A stretch of DNA of 64,000 nucleotides, taken from assembly GCF_030247195.1 (NCBI RefSeq), contig NC_080672.1:1-64000 (forward strand), in the 5' to 3' direction. The position numbers and the translations under genes are program-made. Below the pieces are notes generated by a model, which was given only the letters and a program-made list of their open reading frames with translations, searched no databases and was not told the origin of the DNA. Position 1 is the stretch's first letter. Every line of letters starts with the position of its first letter. The stretch is from Topomyia yanbarensis (lineage: Eukaryota > Arthropoda > Insecta > Diptera > Culicidae). This document shows, in pieces, positions 1 to 11,793 of this stretch.

Positions 1-47
1 AATTATGGTTAAACTGCCAACAAATAACAATATTTAAAACGGGGGTG

Positions 48-212
48 GGCGTAGCATAGTTGGTAAATCGATTACCTTGTACGTAGTGCACCTGGGTTCG
101 AGTCCCGACCCCGTACATAGGGTTTGAAATTTTTCATGTGAGATTTTTCTAACCTGTAGAGGCGACTGACTTTAAGTTTAAAACCTCTATAATCGAAATA
201 AAAAAAATATTT
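48..212 (+). mobile_element. tRNA-derived SINE (Feilai-like)
   Basis: This short non-coding retroelement has a tRNA-like head and is transcribed by RNA polymerase III. Positions 52-63 match the A-box consensus (TAGCATAGTTGG) and positions 95-105 match the B box (GGTTCGAGTCC). A tRNA-unrelated body follows and ends in ATAATCGAAATA plus an A-rich tail. The same body and tail recur at 24930-25085 and, reversed, at 23700-23852, so this is a dispersed family and not a tRNA gene. The head cannot be trusted to fold as a functional tRNA. The Feilai name is from memory of Aedes SINEs and is tentative. Confidence 0.8.
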
Positions 213-220
213 GAACCGGT

Positions 221-345
221 GTTCGGTCATTTTGTCGAATGCTATTTGGGCGAACGCTATTTGGCCGAATGGCTTAATTGGCCGAACGGGTCGTTTGGTC
301 GAATGCCGTTCGGCCGAATACCGCTTGGCAAAACCGTTTGGTTCA
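221..345. repeat. Degenerate 15-17 bp minisatellite
   Basis: About seven or eight tandem, imperfect copies of a unit close to GCTATTTGGCCGAATG are visible, with alternations such as TTTGGTCGAATGC, TTCGGCCGAATAC and TTGGCCGAACGGG. The array follows directly after the A-rich tail of the SINE at 48-212. Similar CCGAATG-type minisatellites are common in mosquito DNA, as far as I recall. No coding or regulatory role is visible. Confidence 0.7.
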
Positions 346-414
346 AGAGTTATTTGAAAGATTTTTCGTAATAGAGAAATACATAGATATGACCTAATTA
401 GTAATGAATGAAAT

Positions 415-2778
415 CAGAGCCGTAGCATGCGGCCAAGGGCGCCAACCGTAGGGGGGCGCTTAAATCTTGATCTGCTTTATAAAATAAGTAAGAATAGGAA
501 TATCATTCCACATCAAACTATTGTTTGAAAGTCAAACTGAAAAAGAAAGCCAAATCAGAGAACAGGCGCATAACTGAGACTCTACCAGAGTCGCCAGAAA
601 ACTACACTACGGTCCTGTTAGTCCAGTATAAACAGCAAACAAGAAAAAGACTTCAAATTTCAACAAAAATAGCGAAAATTATTGCAAACTTTTTCCGCTC
701 GTTTGCGGAAGAAGCGGAACGGAAATATTGTCATGGGCAGTAAAGCAGGCCACCTTTCAAAAACTGCTAAAAGGTCGTAGAGTAAGCTAGATCAATTATC
801 ATAGAGAAGATAACCTTATGCTATACCATGGAAATTGAAGTCTCCTCGATGCTTTAAGCTGAATCTCTGGTTGAAATGTCACATGAGATTTTTTATGTTC
901 CTGGAAGCGTTGGAAACTCTTTGTTTTTTTTCTCAATTGTCTAAGACCAGGTGCTATTTGCTTCAAATTTGTGGCAGAGCTTTCTCTTGCTGGTATATTC
1001 GGCGGCCTTTCAAGAGAGAAAAATTTTTTGCTACAAGGACCCATTTGCTTGTAATTAGTGCAATACTTCATGTATAACGAGTGGTACAAACAACCGATGA
1101 TGCAGACGATCCTTGTCGAAGAAGACGCAAAGTAGTATCGCCAAAGGTTGCCCGACGCTTGTTTGAAGGGACAAACCATTTTGTCCCGTCTTTCAGTAGA
1201 TCCACGCATGCCAAGTGCGAATCGATAACTACACCATCGATCTCAACTTTGGGGCGGGCATGTAAACGCGTCAGTTCATGAAAGTCTTGTCGCCAGTAAC
1301 ATCAATTGTTTGTTTTAAAAAAAATGTCACAATTTTGAACTTAACTAGGTTAACTTTCCTGGCACAGCTGAATATTTTGCGAAATATTGGAATCCTTCGC
1401 ACTATCTTTGACTCGAAAGAAGATCGGATATGGTCGAACCCAGTTCAATTTGTTTGATTTTAAAAGGCGGCTCGGCGCCTTTGGCGACGAATCTTGTTCG
1501 ACATCCATTTTAGGATCATTTTGATCAAATCCGGAGAGTTTATTCATGCACGGATCTAAATCCAGACGCAAAGTGAAAACTGATGAATATGAAGGAAGAG
1601 AGAGAATTTCTGGGGGATATAATTCGATAGATAAGTCTGAATTTGATAGTAAAGGAATAACGTGGTCATCTATCTGCACACGCTATATGGCTGGATGTAA
1701 CCTATTTTATTAGAAACTGAAACGAAGAATAAGTGAAAAAGTTAATCAGCAATGGATCGTAAAAGCACCTTTGTTTCATTTATTTGTGCTAAATTATAAT
1801 AAATCAAATCCAATGATATGCACCGTAATCAACAATCCACCAATCAATTCCTAAAATTGTCTCCTCAGTATGCTTGATATACGGTAGAGTGCCAACATTT
1901 ACGGTCGTCCTGAAATTTCAAACCGGACACACCTCAAAAGTATTGGTACCTTGAAATAATGTTCCTACGCAAAATTTGAGCGCAATCGAAAGACAATGTC
2001 ATGAAGCGGTGAAGTGTTGGAAAAAATGGATTTGTGGTATAAGAAAAATTCTTGAATTTATATGCGACTTGAATTTGTAAATTCAACTTTTCTTTTTTTT
2101 TTTGGTATGCCAAGTTATTTGAAAATCCGTTTTTTATTTTTGTTTGAAAAGCTCTGTTTAAAAATTAAAAGTATCAAAGAAGCAACTTACCGTTGTTTCA
2201 AGCTTTTATAAAGAATTTGGCATTGAAAATAATTCAAAAGCAGCCTTTTAAACCCCCGTGTCAACACAAATCCAGAATTATCCAAGTTCCATAAAAGCTA
2301 TCTAAAAAAATCAGGATGGCAATAGATCTTGACGTTTCATTATATTTTAAGCCATTTAATTTTTGTATATTCTAAGGATCCTTTTGTGTTTTTCCACTGG
2401 TGAAAATTTTTGCACTTTGATTGTTTTGCGCAACCCCATAATCGTGTCCGATTAAGCTAAACTTTTGCAAAGATACTTTTTTCGAGGTGCTTATACTGTT
2501 AAGGTGCGGCCGGTTATTAAATTCGTTTCCTATACATGCCATTGGTACCCTAATATACAGTGTTCTGAATAGATGCTCCCTCCGTCGCCTTCAAACACCT
2601 AGCGTAAACTGAAATTATAAATATACAGCTAAAGAGTTGTGGCTGGAATTTATATGAAATGAACGACAGTCAAACATGAATTATATAGAGAGTAGGTGTG
2701 CAATTTCCGAGGTAAACACCAAAGGGCCGCAAAACTGAGACTCTACCAAGGGCGCCAGAAGACCACGCTACGGCTCTG
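415..2778. mobile_element. hAT-like non-autonomous element, 2.36 kb
   Basis: The left end starts CAGAGCCGTAGC at 415 and the right end finishes with its inverted copy, GCTACGGCTCTG, at 2778. The flanks AATGAAAT (407-414) and AATGTAAT (2779-2786) form an 8-bp direct repeat with one mismatch, as expected for hAT insertion. Both ends also carry a GGCGCC-rich subterminal block. A second copy of the right-end sequence lies internally near 565-615 (AACTGAGACTCTACCA shared with 2735-2750), so the element may be composite. No intact transposase is seen. The interior from about 660 to 1935 is repeated at 15940-17497. Confidence 0.6.
660..1935. repeat. Dispersed repeat, copy 1 (partner at 15940-17497)
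   Basis: This tract aligns in the same orientation with 15940-17497. Shared words include ATAGCGAAAA, CACATGAGATTTTT, GACCAGG, ACCATTTTGTCCCGT, TTCAGTAGATCCA, ACACC(A/G)TCGATCTCAAC and GTAATCAACAATCCACCA. Divergence is substantial and indels are common. On the minus strand both copies stay open across the same stretch (1350-1679 here). The two predicted peptides share NKLS, VEQ, KSN, PY and IFFR in the same order. The family is unrecognised; it could be the inside of a transposon or a fragment of a duplicated gene. Confidence 0.6.
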
Positions 2779-2786
2779 AATGTAAT

Positions 2787-3539
2787 TAGTTTGTCTTTAA
2801 TTGAATACTGTTTCTTTATTCTTGTAATTACTATATTTGTTCATATTGGTTCGAGCATTCTGTGGATATTTTTCTTTTTTTTAACATGAGCTGTTCTTTC
2901 TATATATTCATTTTATATCTGTCTGTAGTAAAAATGAACAATATTTAACATGTTCTTCATCGAGCTCGATAAGGTCTTCAGTTTTCAGAAAGAGAGAGGT
3001 ATTAAACGACATGTATTCTTTTCGGGTTTATAAGCATTATATTCTAGAGAAATGTTCATTCATTGTAAATACATTTATAAAGTTATTATACAATTCATTT
3101 TTAGTTTTTGACGTAATTGTCTATCTGAGATGTTTAGTAATGTCCAACAGAATGATATACTTAAATTATTGATATTTCAATCTGTTATTTCGTTGGAGAT
3201 TTCGAAAAAATCTCAATTTGCAAATGATTTGTATTTCAGTATGATTTCGCTCGCATACTCCTAAAATGAACTCTGATTTCAGATGAATCGACTTCAACAA
3301 TACCTGCACAAAAGATAGGGACCGAAAACACGGTCAAAAGATATTCTTTTTTCGTACATATTGCAATCAAAACATTCCTAGATTGTTTTTTTCGAGGCTT
3401 CATCAATTTTTTTTTTGAGATTTCATCAGATCTCAACGTTTTATGCATTTTAAAATTATTTGGCCTCAAAAATACAAATTCGATTTTGAAATTTTCCCTC
3501 ACTACCTCCCTTTGAGAATTTTTCAATTCAGTTTATTGT
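2787..3539. other. AT-rich stretch without recognised features
   Basis: I see only low-complexity AT-rich sequence here, with short T-runs and no open frame, inverted repeat or known motif that stands out. The reverse-strand open frame at 3236-3526 has no recognisable domain and is treated as chance. Confidence 0.5.
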
Positions 3540-3700
3540 GGTCGCACTCTTCAACCCGTAACTCCGGAACCGGAAGTCCAATCAATAAAAAAATTCAATA
3601 GCAGCCGATGGGAAGGTTGTACCTTTCATTTGAGACTAAGTTTGTGCAAATCGGTCCAGGCTGGACCGATTTGCCTTTGCACATGCACACACATACATAC
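3540..3700 (-). repeat. Reverse unit of the 320-bp repeat family
   Basis: Read on the minus strand, this matches the tandem units at 33885-34850. It contains the GCTGGACCGATTTG motif, a 'TTTGAGACTAAG' block (seen as TAAGTTTCAAATGAA in the other copy) and the CCGGTTCC and GTGCG(A/G)(T/C)CAC blocks. It ends at a perfect palindrome at 3646-3674, where GCAAATCGGTCCAG is followed, after one base, by its inverted copy. A CA/TACA microsatellite follows near 3680-3710, mirroring the TG/TATG tract beside the forward copy near 33840. Confidence 0.55.
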
Positions 3701-3989
3701 ACACATATTATCCAGAGCAACTCCCGAAAAAACCGGTGGTGGAGCTGACTGCAGTTCATGTGGCTCGGCGTCGGGTTCGGATGGATTTTTCATCCCCCTG
3801 CTACTGTTGGCGAGCTTTCTTACAGAACGCCACTAGTCTCGGTGTATATTGTCATTGGACCAGTTTTATCGGTGATCTTGATGATGTTGGCTCCCAAATT
3901 TCAGAGATGGTGAGCAGGAATCAAATCCGGAGTACAGCTATATGCGCACAATTTTACTACTACACTTGTTAAGTTTATCTTTAGCATTT

Positions 3990-4560
3990 CCTATGTCAAA
4001 AAGTCCAGAGAATCAGTTGGAGATAATTGGAATAATCTTACGAAACTTATACATCCATTTTACCCCAATTTTTCGTACAACTAAAGTTAGAAGTTAATCC
4101 TGGCTTTGTATTTCGGTAAAAGGCTATATGTGGCTGATCAAAAGTAGTAATTCTCATGTATAAAAGTCCAAGTTATCGTTTGAATATAGTTAGACTGACC
4201 GCCTGAAACTGGTGTACCCGTTTTACCTCGCATAACTCAAGTATGAAGTTAAGCCTGGCTCTACATTTCAGAAAGAGGCTGAATGCGGCTGATCAAAAGT
4301 ATATTTCTATTATAAATAGTTCAGGGAATCGATTAAGGATAGTTAGAATTACAGGACAAAAAATGTGTGCCCGCTTTATCCCAAATTGCTCCCATAACTC
4401 AAGTGTGAAGTTAAACCTAGCTGTACTTCTCGGAAAGAGGCTAATCAAAAATAGTAATTCTTATGCACAAAATTCCGAGGAATATCAGAGGTAGTTAGAC
4501 TGACTGCACGAAACATGTATGCCCGTTTTACCCCAATTCTTCACATAATGTTTGTGTACA
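3990..4560. repeat. Tandem repeat of about 150-160 bp, 3.5 copies
   Basis: Landmarks recur near 4058, 4220, 4372 and 4522: a TTTTACC(C/T)C block, then an ACTCAAG or equivalent, then 'GAAGTTAA(G/A)CCT(G/A)GCT'. A further 'GGCTGATCAAAAGTA' block and a 'TAGTTAGACTGAC' block complete each unit. Spacing is 162, 152 and 150 bp. Copies are diverged and none codes for a recognisable protein; the open frame at 4243-4494 simply spans two units. Confidence 0.7.
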
Positions 4561-5140
4561 GTTATGTCGTACTCATCATAATTATTAATAAGGTCTTTTT
4601 TCTTTTTTCTTCTTTCTAAAACTGTTAAAAAATCGAGAATCGATTGAAAAATGACAACGTAGTTAATTTTTTGGTGCTAAAGGTTTAAAAATTTTTTTTA
4701 CCATGATCCAAGATTTTGAGGGTGATGATACCTACATCCTATACTAGTTCACTTGAAACGTTCAAAATCACTGTAGTGCCGTGTCATCAATCGCACAAAG
4801 TAGATAGTCGAAGCTCTTCTTGACTACTGAGAATGAACCTATTGTGAATAGTGCTTAATGGAATAAATATTTTTTTCTTTAAATATCTCGGAAAATATTT
4901 TAACATGTTAGTCAAAATTTAAAACAAATTATTATCATCACTTACATTGTGTCAGGGAATCGGAATCAGGAATCAGAATATATCGACTTTGGCACGTTCA
5001 TCGTGTTGATCAGAGATTTGTGCTTTGCCACGTCATCTCATCACTTTGCTGATAATAAGGGAAGGGGAGGTGAAAAAATGTAGGGAAATGTAAAATGACA
5101 AACACCATACAATAATAACACAAAACAGTATTTAGCCTTG
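4561..5140. other. No recognised feature
   Basis: AT-rich sequence with T-runs near 4595 and 4690. I see no supported gene, inverted repeat or transposon end in this stretch. Confidence 0.4.
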
Positions 5141-5145
5141 ATTAT

Positions 5146-5364
5146 TCACTCCTGAAAAAAACAATTAACCGGTTCATCTATGTATGGAGAACCAAAAATC
5201 CGGGAACGCAATTGCGTTACTGCAGGGCAAATACATTTCAAATTATATGTAGCTTCGTAATCGGATTCACAAAGATCACACGAGGAATACTCAACACGCT
5301 GAATAGTAGCCCTGACTAGAATACTGCTATTGTGCTTGGAAAAATGCAACAAATTCTTCGACAT
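5146..5364 (-). pseudogene. LINE C-terminal fragment (LOA/I-like), decayed
   Basis: The 72-residue minus-strand frame contains a cysteine cluster, C-x2-C followed 11 residues later by C-x-C-P-A, then a hydrophobic 'RSRIFGSP' stretch. This resembles the Cys-rich tail after the RNase H domain of LOA/I-type non-LTR retrotransposons, where a His normally lies between the cysteine pairs. Here an Asn sits near that place. No reverse transcriptase is seen upstream on the same strand, so at best this is a 3' remnant. The family is inferred from the pattern only. Confidence 0.35.
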
Positions 5365-5692
5365 TTACAGACTCACTATCGGCAGAAAATTTTGCAAGCT
5401 ACGCCAATGGTCAGAATGCTCGAAAACATGACTATAAGAGTAAATGCCCGAGAATTAGAACTACTTTAAAGATCCCGGTTTATAGATTTGGGATTACGAT
5501 ACGTAACGATGTCTAGGAAGAAGTTTGAATGATCAAAGATGAAGTATGTATGCTCAAATAACGACGGTTCGAACTCGTTCGGACTAGGCAGTTTGCCAAC
5601 TTATGCGCAACACTGTCAGAGCAGAAAGTTACATCTAACACCTCTTCCCTACCAGATTGTGCAAAAACAATAGACTCTCATCAACCTCCAAG

Positions 5693-7116
5693 TGCAACGG
5701 TTCTCAACTTTTTTCGTATCACGGTCCCCTTCGAAATCACCCAGGGTTGTTGTGGACCCCCACGGCTTAACATCGTTTTTTATATTCATTTTTGTCATAT
5801 TATACGACTTAATGCGTTAGCACGACTTGGCCGTGGAGCTTCTGGTTTTTACAGTATAAAAAAAATGCAAAGTTTAAATGAAATTCAACGTTTCATTTGG
5901 TGACAAATATATCTTCTAAGCAAAAAATGTCTTTTACAAATTTCCGATATATTCTGCGAAAGCAGTTGCCCAGTAAACGAAAGAGTTACTAGGCCGCCTT
6001 ATCTACGTACTGGCGAGCGGCAGGCTATTAGTTATTCGTACTATGATATCCGCCGTAACTTGCTTACCCAAGTAACAATTGAAGTTTTATAGTACGCTAC
6101 AAGTGCAATCTTAGTTTTATGAGTGGCTATAAAACCACCATGAAATCTTAATTGTTACTAAGGTAATCTTGTCGTGACTTAAGGGGTTATATACAAAGTT
6201 GTGGCGAAAAAGTGAGGTAAGTTCGTGATTTTTTAAAATGTTTTATGCAAATTTTATTTGAAAACGACAGTTTGTTAGTAGTACTAGCGAAGTTCGAAAA
6301 AAAAACAGATTGAATTAAGAAAATATTCAAGGTTGGTGAAGTTATGGCCTATCCCCATACAAAGTGTTTTTTGGCAGAGGTTTGCGGTGAACACTCTCCA
6401 AGCCGAACCGCTCAACAGAAATCAAAAAAGTAAAAAGATTATTGAAGAAAAATGAATTGTGGTGTACTTGGTGTATCATCATCTGTTGAAAACTGCTTTT
6501 TTGGTATTGGTTGTAATGGGTTGATTTTTCTTAGCGACACACAGCGTTTTTTGCCAACCACATTTTAACAACATGACCGCCGTTGGGAAAGCCACTGAAA
6601 AGACATTCCTCAAGTATCTTTTAAAGGGATTAACTTTCCATATTTTGACATAAAGCTTCCAATGTGGTCTGGTCTAATCGTGTAGGCGCACCTCAATTTT
6701 ATCATAATCCATATATTCAGGATCTTGGCTTTAACGTTGTCACAGTTGACGCCGTAATGCATGTTGTTCCTCGCAATGAAGTTTCCTGCCTTGTGTTGCT
6801 CAAGTGGTGTAACCGTATGTATGTTAAGATCCGTTTTCACAGTTCAACAGTACATAACTGTAGGTCAAAGAGGAATCAATCGAAATTATATTTCCCCCTC
6901 CCCTTTCATTTTTTTGTGTCTGATTCATTTCACTGCGCATCCGTGGAAGCACTATAATACTGTCTGTGGAGATCGATTTTGTTTACTATCAATATATTAT
7001 TTTCTGTTTGTGGCGAAAAAACTTTAAATTTCAATATCTAACCGGATAAAATAGTCATCTTTGTGGACTCCTTTTCACGGTCTCCTAGGGGTCCGCGGAT
7101 CCCAGGTTGAGAGTCA
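5693..7116. mobile_element. hAT-like element, about 1.4 kb, non-autonomous
   Basis: The left end reads CAACGGTTCTCAAC with a GGTCCCC block after it. The right end, inverted, reads CAGTGACTCTCAACC followed by a GGGGTCC/GCGGACC block. The right end is very similar to the left end of the 34084-34320 element, so the two belong to one family. No matching 8-bp target duplication is obvious. A small hairpin element (6068-6163) lies inside. No transposase was recognised; open frames at 6610-7027 lack known motifs. Confidence 0.45.
6068..6163. mobile_element. Small hairpin MITE
   Basis: The left arm AGTAACAATT(G)AAG...TTTTATAG is matched by an inverted right arm CTATAAAA...CTTAATTGTTACT, giving imperfect arms of about 30-40 bases and a short central part. 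It contains no coding sequence. It is nested in the hAT-like element at 5693-7116. Confidence 0.5.
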
Positions 7117-7119
7117 CTG

Positions 7120-9590
7120 TCATAGGAACTAGAGCCACCTCGCTTTGATTGGAAATTGGAAATATAGTTCGGTATACAAAAGGGGGACAATTGATTATTA
7201 TTAAGAGTAAGTTGGGAGGGAAGTCGCATAACCTATTGAAGTCTATTGGAATGCAAAAGTTGGCTATAGACTTTCGGCGTAAAAGTAACCGGTCATGATA
7301 AATTTTCAGTATAAAATCGGATAAATACACATCATTCGTGCCTATAAAAATCCATATATCGTAGTACTCAACATGGAAAGTTTGTTAAAAATACCACTCT
7401 GAATAAACCGGATATATTTAAGTCCGGATTTTATACAGAAAATTCCTCTAACCGAAAAGTGGCAATCTTTGAAAAGAAAAATAAGCGCTTTTTTCCACAC
7501 TGTTAGCCAAAACTTCATAAAAATCAACAAATAATATACTTACAATGTCCCGTATACATTTTAATGATGCTTGTGTAAAGGATAGCGAACAAAACTACTT
7601 TTTTGTTTTGAAAGATGACCACTTATTGAAGCTTTCTCAGTCAAACCATAAAGTTTATATTCGACTTTTACATTACAAACGAATTTAATGGGTTTTACGA
7701 AGCATGATCTGTTATCAAAATCTTTCTGCGTAGAGTCAAGCGGTACATTCAGTCTACATTTACCCAGTATGAATGTTCAGATACATACAGCTGCTAGTTC
7801 AGGATGCATTATACAATGAACTACTGGCATTAATCGATGGAACGGTGTGCAATAAAATCGTTTAAGTATCCACTGTTTAAACAGCTGCATGCCAGAAGAG
7901 GAGAAGAGTGTATCTACTATGAGCGCCAATTAAACACGCAAAGCAAAAAGAGCATGTAGTTCATTTCCAGAAGAGATTAATTTATTCGGTAAGTTAGATA
8001 AATCACAGACCTATTTAATAAAACGTAACAAAGATACTTCCCAGACATAAGCTTTGCATGATTATCTATTTGCATCTACGATGGTAAGTAAACGATTCGT
8101 TTTCTTTGTTTCTTTTTGCACCTGGAGTTTTGATATTTTCATGTTTTATCTAACTACGCAATAAGTCATATCGTATTAACCAAGTCAGACCGATATTAGG
8201 AATAATTATTAATGACCTTCTAAGGCTTTCAATTTTGTTTTTTTATTCGGGACTGACAAATTAAAAAAATAACTTCTTCTTTTTCACATTTCAACCCACA
8301 GCTCTGGAATCTGGAATCGAAAAGTTATCTTCGAACCTTGTCATTAATAATAATCCATTGTACATGAAAGTGAAAAAAAGACACGATTAATATTCAACCA
8401 TATCGGGTTGTGAAAGGTGCGCTGCGATTGCCTGATTTGAATACCAGTGGGACAGGTCCACTTTTTTGCTCCTGTATCAAATTTCTAACAAGTGGTTGCA
8501 AATCGAAATACGATAAAACATAGCAGGTTCAGATAACAGGGGCCCCGGTTGTCGTGAGTTCTGGATTAGAGCGAAAGTAATTCCGTCATTCCGAGTCAAT
8601 CGATGACATACACAGCTTTAGACCCAACCCAGCTGACACGCACTTTAGATCCAACTTTCTAATTGCTACACTTCATCTTTTCACCGGAAAGTTGGCATTT
8701 CGAAGCTGCCGTAGATGAGAAACTAATTGCAGCAACCGTAGGGAGATGTCGATGAACGATTGGTTCACACGGTAGGCTTTGAATTAATTGCTATGGAGAC
8801 ATCCACCAACGGGCATGTGAAATGGTCAAATCAGTGATAGCTCGATGTACCAAGCCTATTAGCGACATGGCCTGCTTCCTGTGTACAACTCAAACGTTAC
8901 TCAACCGAATCGAACTGTAAATTTTTCATCATTACTGACTGTTGATGGGGATTTGATTGAACGACTCGACGATTTTGATTCTCCTTGTCCCAAGGTCGGT
9001 GAATGGGAGGTTCCGTCAAAAACAATTCACACTCGCCCACCTAACCCGGAGCAGGTTCTAACGTTGCCGAATAATTAGCATATTAATAATTCATATGAAA
9101 CTAACCGCGCTGTAGATTGAATGACTTTCAAACCGCAAAACCGTAACCGGGCTGTGTGGTCAGAAGTAGTTAAAGGCATTTATTTATCCATAGTGTTAGT
9201 TTCAAGCTGAGTACTTTTCGCCTTTCCACTGGTTGGTGATCGATGAGGAAAAGGTTGCACTCCACTTGCACTTTTCATGAAATATATAACTATTTGTTTT
9301 GCGAAAATCTGTTCCAACACTGGATAGCTTATTCGTCTACCATACATACTCAAATGATCCACGGTGGTTGATCTTGAACTACAGAGAGAATAGCGTTTTC
9401 ATGGTCACGTCAGTAAACGCATTACTTTTTAAAAGGTGACATCAAAGTATCGTAAAATGTGCGCATTCCAACTACACTCTACGCTACACTCAGTCACTCA
9501 ACGAGCCTTCATCGAGTGAGGTCGGGTTCCGCACTTTATGCCGCTTCAAGTTCTGCTTGTCGTGCCCTCAAAGTGGTTGCGACATGTGTT
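7120..9590. other. Long stretch without recognised genes
   Basis: Apart from scattered short open frames (for example 8881-9078 on the plus strand, without any recognised domain) I see nothing supported. The base composition becomes less AT-rich from about 8400 to 9100, so unrecognised exons or an old transposon body cannot be excluded. Confidence 0.35.
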
Positions 9591-9594
9591 TGAC

Positions 9595-9626
9595 CCTATA
9601 TATAATCGTTCAACAGTCTCAGGTGT
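9595..9626 (+). promoter_or_regulatory. Possible TATA/initiator core promoter
   Basis: CTATATATAA at 9596-9605 is followed by TCAGG at 9619-9623, close to the 25-30 bp spacing of an arthropod TATA box and initiator. It lies within a relatively GC-balanced island (about 9480-9830). No convincing open frame follows, so a downstream transcript is unproven and the match may be chance. Confidence 0.2.
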
Positions 9627-9829
9627 GATTTGCTGCTGACCTAGCGAAGCACGTGGGACGTTATTGAGTTCGATTGAACAGGTAGCTCACGCTGATGGCA
9701 TATTGATCGACGCCGGAGTTCAATTATTGAATTTGCACGAAGAAGCAGGCTGTGTAAAAAACGGTCACCAGCGGTGATGTTGTACGGCATTGGTTTGTTT
9801 TGCCCCCGATGTCAATGGCGTCTTCAGTA

Positions 9830-11680
9830 GCGCTGCTGCAAAAGTTTCACTGTGTTCAGAAATGTGTGACGTGAATGTTGACTATTAATTGATTGGTGTG
9901 ATTGAGTAATAAATCTACAGTAGAAACCTTTTTCCTGACAATGAAATGAATAAAATGTGTGAACAAAACTGTAGGTAAATATATATTTGAATTTAATTTA
10001 ATCAAACCCACGACTGAAAATTGATATTCTGACCTTGTCGTGTAATTTTCTCGTTCATAACAGTTTAATTACACGCACTTAAACTATCACTTGATAATTG
10101 GTTCTAGCGAGATAATTATTCTTTGACATGAATCATGACGTTCACAATGAAGCAAAAAATTGCACGGGAAGGAAACGAACAATAAGTACTTGATTTTTAC
10201 ATTGTACGATGAGTCAGTCAGTTCAACGCTTTTACGTCAACTGATGATTTGCATTTGTCATTTAAGTTCACTTTCTAACCAAAAACTTCTGTGATTTCAG
10301 CCATTTCAGAAACTTTATCGTTCTTGGCTGGCGTCACATAAATACAACAATCAAATGACATTGATTGTTTAAAATCACACTAAAAAGTCCTCCATAAAGT
10401 ACAGGACAACCAGGAGCGGTCGCGTCCTCTTGAGGACGTCAATCGCAATCTCCGAAAATAATCTTAATATGTACTCTACATTATTTTTATTTACCGTCGG
10501 CTAATAAATCCCTTTTGTTACGAGCCGAACAAAGTGCGCAGATTTCTGCGAATGTAATTAGTTATTCATATTTGATGTGATCTTCAACAACCGCTATACC
10601 GCTTTTTTACCGCTAGTACGTGAATCACTTCAAACTGAAATGACGTCCGGAGTCTAGTTCTCGTCACCCGAACAATTTCCCGATTGTTCTATTGTTCTCG
10701 GTGTACCCCCTGGGCAGGGGCAGAAATAGTTCAAATTCCTCGGCAAGCTGCTATAGTACAGTGTTAGCGATCAGCAACAATCGAAATTGTGATGTAAATA
10801 GTCAATCTTTTTCCTGCCCTTAGGTCATTAGTCAAACAAATCTCTCCATCTTAGAGTTTTTATGTAACAAGTACTTGCTTTGTTCCTACTCGATGAGGTT
10901 AGCGAGTTGAACACGTCAAATGACATACCGTTTTTTGTTCGCACCTTGCAAATGTTCATTAGCGTGCCACAGTTATGTAATCTCAATCCAAGCAAACTAT
11001 GTTTTCCTGTTCTCACTGACAGGTACAGTCAAAATATTCTTGAAACCATCAACTTTGGTGACAAAAAATGGCTCTGTAATTCAATTCATTTACTTAGCTA
11101 TTAACTAATCAAAGAGCTGACTGCGACTATAAAACAACACACAAGTTGGCCTCACCGGCCAGCTTCTGTAGGCGTCGTTGAACACGTCACCTAGGTCGCT
11201 AGGTGAGTTTTTCCTATCTAAACCACGTGTAATAAACCGACTCAAGTTCAAGTTCGTCGTAATAGCAAAATGGCTCATGTGTGAAAAATTGCAGCACACA
11301 CCGCGCTCTGCAATCAAGATAGGCTAATCTCCTATATTCAACGCCTGCTGATCAGTTGGTAGCGGTGTTGTGTAGGTGGATGACACAGGAGTCCGGAGAA
11401 GCGTAACAAATTCACAAACTGCTACGCCTAAATTATTTCCTGGTTTCTTGGTTCACCTACTGCGGTGTCGAAAGAGATTGGCTTTTGTCTTTCTGCTATA
11501 CGTATTCATATTTTTGGCGAGTAATCCAGAAGTAATCAAAATGCAAGAAATAAAAATTCATATTTAATCATCCGAGTTTTATAGCTGGAACGATTTTTTT
11601 TTGGGTTTCTACTACTATGCGGCATTTTTTTTTCAAAATAACCACGTTATTTTTTATATAGCGGAATACAATTACTATCA
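9830..11680. other. No recognised gene
   Basis: Mostly AT-rich sequence with short chance frames. A small hairpin, CGTCCTC-TT-GAGGACG, lies at about 10423-10438. I see no transposon ends, SINE or domain-bearing frame. Confidence 0.35.
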
Positions 11681-11683
11681 ATA

Positions 11684-11793
11684 ATACTACGTTCACACTA
11701 CATAGTTAAAACATGTTTTAATAATTGGCAACAAGAAAAACGTCATCAAGATAGCGTTAAAACACGTTTTAACTCGTAGTGTGAACGTAGTAT
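11684..11793. mobile_element. 110-bp hairpin MITE (copy 1)
   Basis: The left arm begins ATACTACGTTCACACTAC and continues AGTTAAAACATGTTTTAA. The right arm is its imperfect inverted copy, ending GTAGTGTGAACGTAGTAT. The whole element is little more than the two arms. A diverged second copy is at 18741-18836. The superfamily is not certain. Confidence 0.7.

Noticed and set aside
48..120. Genuine tRNA gene
   Set aside because: A and B boxes are present, but the head is followed by a conserved SINE body and tail found at two further sites, and no clean acceptor stem is apparent.
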